A DNA stretch of 5,399 bases from an uncultured Gemmataceae bacterium (GTDB lineage Bacteria; Planctomycetota; Planctomycetia; Gemmatales; Gemmataceae), in NCBI GenBank assembly GCA_937922175.1, contig CAKZUU010000026.1, positions 1 through 5,399 of the forward strand, given 5' to 3'. Below are positions 1 to 5,292 of this stretch, in pieces. Below the pieces are notes generated by a model that worked only from the letters and a program-made list of their open reading frames with translations, was not told where the DNA came from and made no database searches. A program made the translations under genes and the position numbers. How positions within the stretch are numbered: the first letter of the stretch is position 1; every line of letters starts with the position of its first letter.

Positions 1-1
1 C

Positions 2-187
2 TGGGCCATTCTGTTCCGCTTTTTGGACCCGGTCACGGCCCCCATTTTGCCGGGTTTGGGCACGCATTGGTTGTGGCACACTTTGGGAGCGATCACCACC
101 GGGCTGCTCGCCGAATATTTCTACCGCTTGGAGACGGAGCCCATTGGGCCGCTCGCGATCAATACGGACCTGCCGTCGGCTCAGTAA
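2..187 (+). CDS. C-terminus of a CREST-like (ceramidase/PAQR-type) membrane protein, 5' truncated
   Basis: This reading frame is open from the window edge (frame starting at base 2) to a TAA at 185-187 and gives 61 residues. It reads as the end of a polytopic membrane protein: a hydrophobic stretch (AILFRFLDPVTAPILPGLG), then a last helix beginning THWLWHTLGAITTGLLAEY, then a short polar tail ending DLPSAQ. The HWLWH segment (H22 and H26 of the visible part) is an HxxxH motif at the start of the final helix. In the CREST superfamily (alkaline ceramidases, adiponectin receptor/PAQR, Per1-like proteins) this position supplies two zinc-binding histidines. From that I infer a zinc-dependent membrane amidase or lipid hydrolase. 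The first helices and the remaining metal ligands lie outside the window, so the family call is moderate. Another multi-helix membrane protein with a chance HxxxH is the main alternative. The next gene starts 23 bases downstream, which suggests an operon. Confidence 0.62.
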   Translation, partial: WAILFRFLDPVTAPILPGLGTHWLWHTLGAITTGLLAEYFYRLETEPIGPLAINTDLPSAQ

Positions 188-196
188 TGCTCTCGG

Positions 197-203
197 AGGG
201 AGG
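197..203 (+). promoter_or_regulatory. Strong ribosome binding site that sets the start of the 96-aa gene
   Basis: AGGGAGG at 197-203 lies 7 nt before the ATG at 211, a near-ideal Shine-Dalgarno position. An in-frame ATG at 187, overlapping the upstream TAA as TAATG, has no comparable site in front of it. The start at 211 is therefore preferred. Confidence 0.7.
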
Positions 204-210
204 CGGACTG

Positions 211-501
211 ATGGGAACAACGCGACGAATTCCTTGCCAACACGGCATTCGCGAATGGTCGGCCATTGCATCGCGGTTAGCTGCTTCGGGCATCGACGTG
301 CAGATGCGGATGATCGACGGTCAGTTGGCTCTCCCCGATGAGGTCCCCGGGGACGATTGGCGCGAGTTACGGGTATCACTGAGCGGATGGATGGTCACGA
401 TTCGACGCGATGGCTCGGCATTGGAACTGGTCAGTTGGGCGGATCCTCCGTCGGAACTGCAATCGGCCGTCGCTGCCTTGGCGAACGCTCTGATTGATTG
501 A
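211..501 (+). CDS. Conserved-looking small protein of unknown function (96 aa)
   Basis: I do not recognise this protein. It is 96 residues long, with no signal peptide and no membrane segment, so it is probably cytosolic. The first 30 residues (MGTTRRIPCQHGIREWSAIA...) are basic and contain one Cys and one His. The middle (DVQMRMIDGQLALPDEVPGDDWRELRVSLSGWMVTIRRDG) alternates short hydrophobic strands with turns and looks beta-rich. The C-terminus (SELQSAVAALANALID) looks like an amphipathic helix. This layout suggests a compact alpha/beta domain, but no catalytic motif is visible. The start at 211 is chosen for its AGGGAGG site; an alternative ATG at 187 would add 8 residues and overlap the upstream stop codon. 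It follows the membrane protein by 23 bp and ends 125 bp before clpB. It is probably cotranscribed with the upstream gene. A link to ClpB is not supported. Confidence 0.72.
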   Translation: MGTTRRIPCQHGIREWSAIASRLAASGIDVQMRMIDGQLALPDEVPGDDWRELRVSLSGWMVTIRRDGSALELVSWADPPSELQSAVAALANALID

Positions 502-520
502 AATGACAAAAGATCTGCAT
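497..520 (+). promoter_or_regulatory. Weak heat-shock (sigma32-like) promoter candidate for clpB
   Basis: ATTGAAA at 497-503 matches 6 of 7 positions of the sigma32 -35 element. CTGCAT at 515-520 matches 4 of 6 positions of the CCCCAT -10 element. The spacer is 11 nt, the short end of the usual range. It overlaps the stop codon of the 96-aa gene and would give a leader of roughly 100 nt for clpB. The consensus comes from proteobacteria and may not hold here, so this is only suggestive. Confidence 0.22.
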
Positions 521-580
521 CCTTTTCCCCGGTCAGCACTCTAAACGACTAGAACGGAAACGATCGACGTCGCCGGGGAT

Positions 581-618
581 GAACTGAGTCACCAGAGACG
601 AACTGAGTTACCAGAGAA
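581..618 (+). repeat. 19-bp tandem duplication directly upstream of clpB
   Basis: Two adjacent copies are present: GAACTGAGTCACCAGAGAC (581-599) and GAACTGAGTTACCAGAGAA (600-618). They match at 17 of 19 positions with no gap between them. The second copy ends inside the clpB ribosome binding site (AGAAGG, 615-620), which sits 6 nt before the ATG. The two copies differ at their last base (C versus A), so only the second forms a good Shine-Dalgarno. A recent local duplication or a pair of binding sites would both explain it. Confidence 0.9.
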
Positions 619-626
619 GGATTGAT

Positions 627-3248
627 ATGAACCTCGAACGCTTCACGGAAAAAGCCCAGGACGCGCTCCGCTCCGCCCAGCAATTCACGCAGAAATTCGG
701 TCAGCAAGAGACCGATGTGGAGCACTTGCTGCTCGCGTTATTGGATCAGGAGAACGGCTTGGCGGAGTCCGTGTTGAATCGGGCCGGCGTGTCCGTGGAT
801 GCGGTGAAGATTCGAGTCCAGCGGGAGTTGGAGAAACTTCCGCGTGTCAGCGGCGGCACGGATCATCGTTTTTACATTAGCCATCGGTTGAACCGACTCC
901 TGACACGAGCCGAGGAAGTCGCCAAAGCCTGGAAGGACGATTTCATCTCCACGGACATTCTGCTCCTGTGCATCGCCCAGGGCGACGGGGCCGCCACGAC
1001 AATCTTGAAGGAGTTGGGTGCCAACGCAACCGCCGTCGAAAAGGCCATCCGAGAGGTGCGGGGCCAGCAACGGGTGACGACCCAGAATCCCGAAGCGTCG
1101 TTCGAGGCGTTGGAGAAATACGGCCGCGATTTAACGCAGTTGGCCCGGGAAAACAAATTGGACCCGGTGATCGGCCGCGACGATGAAATCCGTCGGGTGA
1201 TCCAAGTCCTGTCTCGCCGCACGAAGAACAATCCCGTGCTGATTGGTGAACCCGGGGTGGGCAAAACCGCGATCGTCGAAGGTTTGGCCCAACGCATTGT
1301 CAAGGACGACGTCCCCGAGGGGTTGAAACGAAAGCGTCTGGTCGCGTTGGACATGGGGGCGCTGATTGCCGGTGCGAAGTACCGAGGCGAATTCGAGGAG
1401 CGCTTAAAAGCCGTCCTGAAGGAGGTGACCGGATCCAAGGGCGAGATAATTCTGTTCATCGACGAACTGCATACCGTCGTCGGTGCGGGCAAAGCCGAAG
1501 GCGCGATGGACGCGGGCAACTTGCTGAAGCCGATGCTGGCGCGAGGCGAACTGCACTGCATCGGCGCGACGACGCTCGACGAATACCGTAAGCAAATTGA
1601 GAAAGACGCCGCCCTGGAGCGTCGCTTCCAGCCGGTACTGGTCGATGCTCCCAGTGTCGAGGACACGATTTCGATCTTGCGCGGGTTGCGCGAACGGTAC
1701 GAGGCACATCACAAGGTGCGTATCAAGGACGCCGCGCTCGTGGCGGCCGCCGTGATGTCCAACCGGTACATCAGCGACCGCTTCCTACCAGACAAGGCCA
1801 TCGACCTGGTGGACGAAGCAGCGGCGAAATTGCGCACGCAAATCGAGTCGAAACCCACCGAACTGGATGAGGTGTATCGGCGTTTGATGCAATTGAAAAT
1901 TGAACGCGAAGCCTTGCGGAAAGAAGTGGATGAAGCATCGAAGGAACGCTTACGCAAAATCGACAGTGAAATTGAAGAGCTGGAGGCTCGACACCAACAG
2001 CTCGAGGAACAATGGAAAACCGAGAAACAATCGGCCGGACAAATCCCCAAACTCCAGGAGCAACTGGAGGCCCTCCGCAACCAGTTGGATCAAGCTCAGA
2101 AGAATTTTGATTGGGCAAAGGCCAGCGAGTTGCAATATGATCGGATTCCGAAGATCGAGGAGCAGCTGCGACAAGCCAAAGAAGCGGCGTCCGCCAGCGG
2201 ATCGCAACGGCGGTTGGTGAAAAATGAGGTGGATGAAGAGGATATCGCCGAAGTCGTCAGCCGTTGGACGGGTATTCCTGTTTCCAAGTTGATGGAAAGC
2301 GAGAAGCAAAAGCTGTTGCAACTGGGACAATGGCTCCATCAGCGTGTCATCGGTCAGGACGAAGCAGTGACCGCTGTCGCCGATGCCGTCATGCGAGCCC
2401 GGGCTGGGTTGAAAGATCCGAATCGTCCGATTGGATCGTTCATCTTCCTCGGCCCAACGGGCGTCGGTAAGACGGAGTTGGCCCGCGCCTTGGCCGAATA
2501 TCTCTTCGATGACGAGAAGGCGATGGTCCGCATCGACATGTCGGAGTACCAGGAAAAGCACACCGTCTCGCGTCTGGTCGGGGCGCCACCCGGATACGTC
2601 GGCTTCGAGGAGGGCGGCCAATTGACGGAAGCAGTGCGCCGTCGGCCTTACTGCGTTCTCCTCTTCGACGAGATCGAAAAAGCTCACCCCGATGTGTTTA
2701 ACACGTTGCTGCAACTCCTGGACGATGGCCGCTTGACCGATGGGCAAGGCCGAACGGTCGATTTCAAGAATACCATCGTCATCATGACGTCGAACATCGG
2801 CAGCCAACGCATCTTGCAATACAAAGGTTCGCACATCGGCGAAGTGTACGAACGGATGAAAGAAGCCGTCTTGGAGGAGTTGCGGAGATCCTTCCGTCCG
2901 GAATTCCTTAATCGCATCGACGATATCATCGTGTTCCATGCCCTCAGCGAGGACGAACTGCGACGAATTGTCGAAATTCAAGTCAAGAACCTGGGCAAAC
3001 GTTTGGTGGATCGTCGAATCAGTCTGGTGCTGACCGACGCCGCCAAAGATTACCTCGTGCGGATCGGGTATGATCCGGCCTACGGGGCTCGGCCGTTGAA
3101 GCGTGTCATTCTCCGTGAGATCGAGACGGTCCTGGCACGTAAGTTGTTGTCTGGCGAGATCCACGATGGCGATGTGGTGACGGTGGACCACGACGGCTCG
3201 CGGGATCAGCTGAGCTTCCATGCCGAGCGCACCGCGATCCCGGCGTGA
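627..3248 (+). CDS. clpB: ATP-dependent disaggregase ClpB (Hsp104 family), full length
   Basis: This is a hexameric cytosolic AAA+ chaperone that threads aggregated proteins through its pore using ATP, working with DnaK/DnaJ/GrpE. The 873 residues compare with 857 in E. coli. Domains: two Clp_N repeats (about 5-70 and 84-146). NBD1 has Walker A GEPGVGKT 207-214, pore Tyr252, Walker B D279/E280, sensor-1 region IGATT 312-316 and Arg fingers R332/R333. The coiled-coil M domain spans about 412-525, with the YxxIP tyrosine at 504. WTGIP is at 547-551. NBD2 has Walker A GPTGVGKT 609-616, pore Tyr657 in GYVG, Walker B D681/E682, Arg finger R763 and sensor-2 GAR at R822. All key residues are intact. 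The long M domain and the lack of an obvious IGF/IGL ClpP-docking loop separate it from ClpA/ClpC. The start has AGAAGG 6 nt upstream and begins MNLERFTEKAQDAL as expected. GTG codon 150 aligns with the E. coli internal start of the short form. Heat-shock control is likely but the leader shows only weak matches. Confidence 0.99.
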   Translation: MNLERFTEKAQDALRSAQQFTQKFGQQETDVEHLLLALLDQENGLAESVLNRAGVSVDAVKIRVQRELEKLPRVSGGTDHRFYISHRLNRLLTRAEEVAKAWKDDFISTDILLLCIAQGDGAATTILKELGANATAVEKAIREVRGQQRVTTQNPEASFEALEKYGRDLTQLARENKLDPVIGRDDEIRRVIQVLSRRTKNNPVLIGEPGVGKTAIVEGLAQRIVKDDVPEGLKRKRLVALDMGALIAGAKYRGEFEERLKAVLKEVTGSKGEIILFIDELHTVVGAGKAEGAMDAGNLLKPMLARGELHCIGATTLDEYRKQIEKDAALERRFQPVLVDAPSVEDTISILRGLRERYEAHHKVRIKDAALVAAAVMSNRYISDRFLPDKAIDLVDEAAAKLRTQIESKPTELDEVYRRLMQLKIEREALRKEVDEASKERLRKIDSEIEELEARHQQLEEQWKTEKQSAGQIPKLQEQLEALRNQLDQAQKNFDWAKASELQYDRIPKIEEQLRQAKEAASASGSQRRLVKNEVDEEDIAEVVSRWTGIPVSKLMESEKQKLLQLGQWLHQRVIGQDEAVTAVADAVMRARAGLKDPNRPIGSFIFLGPTGVGKTELARALAEYLFDDEKAMVRIDMSEYQEKHTVSRLVGAPPGYVGFEEGGQLTEAVRRRPYCVLLFDEIEKAHPDVFNTLLQLLDDGRLTDGQGRTVDFKNTIVIMTSNIGSQRILQYKGSHIGEVYERMKEAVLEELRRSFRPEFLNRIDDIIVFHALSEDELRRIVEIQVKNLGKRLVDRRISLVLTDAAKDYLVRIGYDPAYGARPLKRVILREIETVLARKLLSGEIHDGDVVTVDHDGSRDQLSFHAERTAIPA

Positions 3249-3262
3249 TGGTGTCTTGCCAG

Positions 3263-3277
3263 CGTTGCCGGGTAACG
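3263..3277 (+). other. Short hairpin just after clpB, possible 3' end element
   Basis: CGTTGCCGGGTAACG at 3263-3277 can form a 6-bp stem (one G-T wobble) with a 3-nt loop, starting 15 nt after the clpB stop. No T-tract follows, so it is not a standard intrinsic terminator. It could mark or protect the 3' end of the clpB transcript. I see no other terminator for clpB before the promoter at about 3358. Confidence 0.25.
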
Positions 3278-3357
3278 GACCTGACGAGTGCAGCAGTTGT
3301 CGCGTCGGTGCGGTGAGGGGCAGGTGGGGTCGGAGCGGAAAAACTGGATTTGCTGAC

Positions 3358-3385
3358 TTGCCTCGCTGAATTCATCCGATATAAG
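3358..3385 (+). promoter_or_regulatory. Sigma70-type promoter candidate for the 61-aa gene
   Basis: TTGCCT (3358-3363) and TATAAG (3380-3385) are separated by 16 nt and match the housekeeping consensus at 4/6 and 5/6 positions. The implied transcript start near 3392 leaves a leader of about 67 nt before the ATG at 3459. It lies in the 210-bp gap after clpB, in a locally more AT-rich stretch, and would make the small gene independent of clpB. The rest of that gap holds a G-rich run near 3307-3327 and no gene I can support. Confidence 0.4.
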
Positions 3386-3458
3386 TCCTTTACATAGTCG
3401 GCTTTTCGTTCGAGGCAGGTCTGGTTTATGAAATGCATGACTGGCGAGAGGGAACGCC

Positions 3459-3644
3459 ATGTTAGATCCTGATCAACTAGATGTTGATTTGATTGAGGAA
3501 CTGCGTCTGCGTCGATGGGCGCGGGAGAACTACGTTCCATCGGATCGTCGCGAGCCAACTTGGCACCCGATCATTTTGGACGAAATGTTGCGGAAGGACG
3601 AGGAAGTCGAGCCGGCCGGAGCGTGGGCGGAGGCGGTGCACTAG
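3459..3644 (+). CDS. Small acidic protein of unknown function (61 aa)
   Basis: This protein has no recognised domain. The 61 residues begin MLDPDQLDVDLIEELRLRRWARENYVP and continue with a Trp/His segment (REPTWHPIILDEML), an acidic run (RKDEEVEPAG) and a short tail ending EAVH. It has no signal peptide or membrane helix and is probably cytosolic. A basic-aromatic patch (RLRRWARENY) is flanked by acidic stretches, the pattern of a small adaptor or binding protein rather than an enzyme; this is inference. From memory, planctomycete genomes hold similar short proteins with a RRWARENYVP...WHP(I/V)(I/V)LDEM core, which supports a real gene. The ATG at 3459 has AGAGG at 3447-3451, 7 nt upstream. 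It lies 210 bp after clpB with its own promoter candidate and is followed by a terminator-like hairpin 56 nt after its stop, so it may be monocistronic. Confidence 0.68.
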   Translation: MLDPDQLDVDLIEELRLRRWARENYVPSDRREPTWHPIILDEMLRKDEEVEPAGAWAEAVH

Positions 3645-3700
3645 GCCACCATAGAGGTCGGTCGCGCCGATGACAAACCGAGGCGGTGGTCGCAGGTGAC

Positions 3701-3728
3701 GGCGGCTGCCGCCTTCTTGTTTTTTATT
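3701..3728 (+). terminator. Intrinsic terminator-like hairpin with T-tract
   Basis: GGCGGCTGCCGCC at 3701-3713 folds into a perfect 5-bp GC stem with a 3-nt loop. It is followed at once by a T-rich run at 3714-3728 (TTCTTGTTTTTTATT). The hairpin starts 56 nt after the stop of the 61-aa gene and the T-run ends 17 nt before the ATG at 3746. It most simply ends the 61-aa gene's transcript. Its closeness to the next start also allows an attenuator role. Confidence 0.6.
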
Positions 3729-3745
3729 CTGGGACGGGATGGTCC

Positions 3746-4894
3746 ATGGGTTTTTTGACGGGGCGTGTCAGTGTCATGCGGTTCCGGATCGACGGACCTT
3801 CGCCGGGGATCTTCGGCCAAGGGCCGATCGACCTTTTGACCCAACGCCGGGCCGGCCGACAGCGACTGGCCAGTGCCGACGGAATTGAGACGGGTTGGAT
3901 TGCCGGGGATCATATTCTGGATACTGATTTCACGTTGGAGAAGAACGTCATCAACGACGCGTTGCAATTCGCGATGCGCGTCGACGCGATCAAACTGCCC
4001 TCGGATCTGCTTCAGGCGTACTACCACGTGGAATTGCGAGCGCTGGGAGCCAAGAGTGGAGGTCGGCTCCAGCCTCGGCACAAGCGGCAAGCCAAAGCAT
4101 CGGCGCAGGAGCGTCTCGAAAGCGAGGCCAAGGACGGCAGATTCACCCGTCGGAAGTGCGTGCCCGTTTTGTGGGACGCCCGTTCCAACGAACTTCTTGT
4201 CGGCACGACGTCGCCCACCGCCATCGATCAACTGCACTCACTCTTTGAACAGACATTCAACGTGGGATTTGAACCTTTGACCGCCGGCACCCTCGGGTAT
4301 CGACTGGCCGAGACACGCCGGCAGACCCGAGGAGTGGATGACGCTCGACCCTCCGCGTTTGTGTCGGGGCCCGCACCGGTCGATATCGCCTGGATTCCCG
4401 ACGAAGATAACCGCGATTTTCTGGGCAACGAGTTTTTCCTCTGGCTGTGGTTCCGATCGGAGCTCCACGGTGACACCATCAAGGCCAGGGATGGTTCGGA
4501 AATCACCTTCATGCTGACGCGGACGTTGACCTTAGAATGTCCTCGTGGTCAAACGGGACGTGAGACAATCACGAGCGAGGCGCCGACCCGCTTGCCCGAG
4601 GCACGACGTGCGATCCAATCTGGCAAATGGCCGCGGAAAATCGGGATTACTTTGGTGCGACACGATGAACCCTACGACGGCACATGGCACGCCGAGACAC
4701 TCGCTTTGACCTCGTGTAAAATGCCGGCCGGTAAAGAAGAAGCCGAACACGCTCGCTTGGAAGAGCGAATCGACCAACTGCGTCACCTCGTCGAGACCAT
4801 GGATCTGCTTTACGATGCGTTTGGTGCTATACGGCACGGCAGTGCCTGGTCCGATGAACTCGTCCGCATGCAGAAGTGGCTGCAGGGGAAGTAA
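3746..4894 (+). CDS. RdgC-like recombination-associated DNA-binding protein (382 aa)
   Basis: I read this as a divergent RdgC-family protein. In E. coli, RdgC forms a ring-shaped dimer on double-stranded DNA and restrains RecA-driven strand exchange. Visible parts: an N-terminal strand (MGFLTGRVSVMRFRIDG, 1-17); a DALQFAMRVDAIKLPSDLLQAY segment (71-92); a basic stretch (108-137) running into RRKCVPVLWD; a strand and helix (ELLVGTTSPTAIDQLHSLF, 149-167); GFEPLTAGTLGYRLAE (174-189); an FFLWLWFRSE block (230-239); and a charged helical C-terminus (329-382). The order of a basic helix, a short strand with a WD-type turn, then a helix and PL-containing strand parallels E. coli RdgC (303 aa); the rest is longer. 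The start at 3746 is preferred: its N-terminus fits the family, whereas the ATG at 3686 would translate through the hairpin and T-tract. The site before it (GGGACGGGA) is only fair; ATG 3776 is a weaker alternative. There is no signal peptide. A different planctomycete family sharing this fold is possible. Confidence 0.6.
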   Translation: MGFLTGRVSVMRFRIDGPSPGIFGQGPIDLLTQRRAGRQRLASADGIETGWIAGDHILDTDFTLEKNVINDALQFAMRVDAIKLPSDLLQAYYHVELRALGAKSGGRLQPRHKRQAKASAQERLESEAKDGRFTRRKCVPVLWDARSNELLVGTTSPTAIDQLHSLFEQTFNVGFEPLTAGTLGYRLAETRRQTRGVDDARPSAFVSGPAPVDIAWIPDEDNRDFLGNEFFLWLWFRSELHGDTIKARDGSEITFMLTRTLTLECPRGQTGRETITSEAPTRLPEARRAIQSGKWPRKIGITLVRHDEPYDGTWHAETLALTSCKMPAGKEEAEHARLEERIDQLRHLVETMDLLYDAFGAIRHGSAWSDELVRMQKWLQGK

Positions 4895-4906
4895 ACGCCC
4901 CCACGG

Positions 4907-4932
4907 AGACGAATCTCTCGTCTATTAAGTTT
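4907..4932 (+). terminator. Weak terminator candidate after the RdgC-like gene
   Basis: AGACGA (4907-4912) and TCGTCT (4918-4923) form a perfect 6-bp stem with a 5-nt loop, 13 nt after the stop codon. The bases that follow (ATTAAGTTT) are AT-rich but are not a clean T-tract. The position is right for a 3' end; the strength is doubtful. Confidence 0.35.
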
Positions 4933-5194
4933 GGGTGCTGCGGATTTCAGATTTTGTCATGATCGACCCTCCCGCAAGCACAGGGCGCATCGCTGGGCCG
5001 TTTTCACCCGTTTTGTTTCCACGCCTCGCCTTCCCGCGAGCAATAAATCTTTCCGTGCCCGCACACGGCGAGGAGTTGATGCGTCGCGAGGGAACCAGCG
5101 AATTGACTGGAGAAGCGATTTTGGGCACTTCAGAAGCGGCGGCTGAAGGAGTCATTTGTCCTGGGTGAAGGAGGGATGGGCAAGCAACCCGGGA
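4933..5194. other. Long intergenic stretch with no convincing gene
   Basis: Several short open frames cross this stretch on both strands (for example 4935-5168 on +, and the reverse strand of 4925-5218), but none has a good ribosome binding site or a protein-like composition. One small hairpin is visible: CTCGC (5025-5029) and GCGAG (5036-5040), followed by AATAAAT. An AAGGAGGG run at 5168-5175 abuts an ATG at 5176, too close to act as its ribosome site. I see no tRNA cloverleaf, riboswitch or insertion-sequence end. It may hold an upstream regulatory region or a decayed gene. Confidence 0.5.
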
Positions 5195-5216
5195 GGTGTC
5201 GGTTCCTCTTGACACC
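5195..5216. repeat. Inverted repeat overlapping the -35 region of the lipoprotein promoter
   Basis: GGTGTC (5195-5200) and GACACC (5211-5216) are perfect inverted copies with a 10-nt spacer. In RNA the stem could grow to 8 pairs through two G-U pairs. The right arm covers most of the TTGACA at 5209-5214, so a protein binding here would block the promoter. Confidence 0.5.
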
Positions 5217-5237
5217 AACTTTAGAGAAAGTTATCCG
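5209..5237 (+). promoter_or_regulatory. Promoter candidate for the lipoprotein gene, with a palindrome in its spacer
   Basis: A perfect TTGACA (5209-5214) is followed after 17 nt by TATCCG (5232-5237), which matches the -10 consensus at only 3/6. Between them lies AACTTT-AGAG-AAAGTT (5217-5232), a 6-bp inverted repeat of the kind used as an operator. The implied transcript start is near 5244, about 50 nt before the ATG at 5293. The ideal -35 and spacing support it; the poor -10 limits confidence. Confidence 0.4.
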
Positions 5238-5292
5238 CGGACGCAGTTGTTCGGTCGAGATACGTCAAAGCGGGAGTTCGGGGGGCGGCATC

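Noticed and set aside
67..501. Longer version of the 96-aa gene starting at GTG 67
   Set aside because: The extra residues overlap the end of the membrane protein in another frame, and the strong ribosome site points to ATG 211.
533..541. TCAGCACTC resembling the left half of a CIRCE (HrcA) operator
   Set aside because: It matches 8 of 9 bases of TTAGCACTC, but the required right arm after 9 nt (551-559) matches GAGTGCTAA at only two positions. A half site is not enough.
872..1666. 264-codon open frame on the minus strand inside clpB
   Set aside because: The composition is Ser/Arg/Pro-rich without structure, and it is a mirror of the conserved N-domain and NBD1 coding sequence.
1950..3221. 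423-codon open frame on the minus strand inside clpB
   Set aside because: It lies wholly antisense to an intact clpB and its translation has no recognisable domain. Long antisense frames are common opposite GC-rich codons.
3307..3327. G-rich run (GGTGCGGTGAGGGGCAGGTGGGG region) as a G-quadruplex
   Set aside because: Only two of the G-runs reach four bases and the others are pairs, so at best a weak two-layer structure is possible. Nothing else supports a role.
3106..3558. 150-codon minus-strand frame spanning the clpB end and the 61-aa gene
   Set aside because: It crosses two + strand genes and a promoter candidate. Its product is low-complexity and has no sensible domain.
3686..3745. Upstream ATG 3686 as start of the RdgC-like protein
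   Set aside because: The added 20 residues would be encoded by the terminator-like hairpin and T-tract, and the family-like N-terminus begins at 3746.
4935..5168. 77-codon + strand frame in the same gap
   Set aside because: It starts at GTG with no Shine-Dalgarno and has a Pro/Ala-rich random-looking product.
4925..5218. 97-codon minus-strand frame in the gap after the RdgC-like gene
   Set aside because: It has a GTG start without a clear ribosome site and a protein sequence without recognisable features. It could be a real gene only if conserved in relatives.
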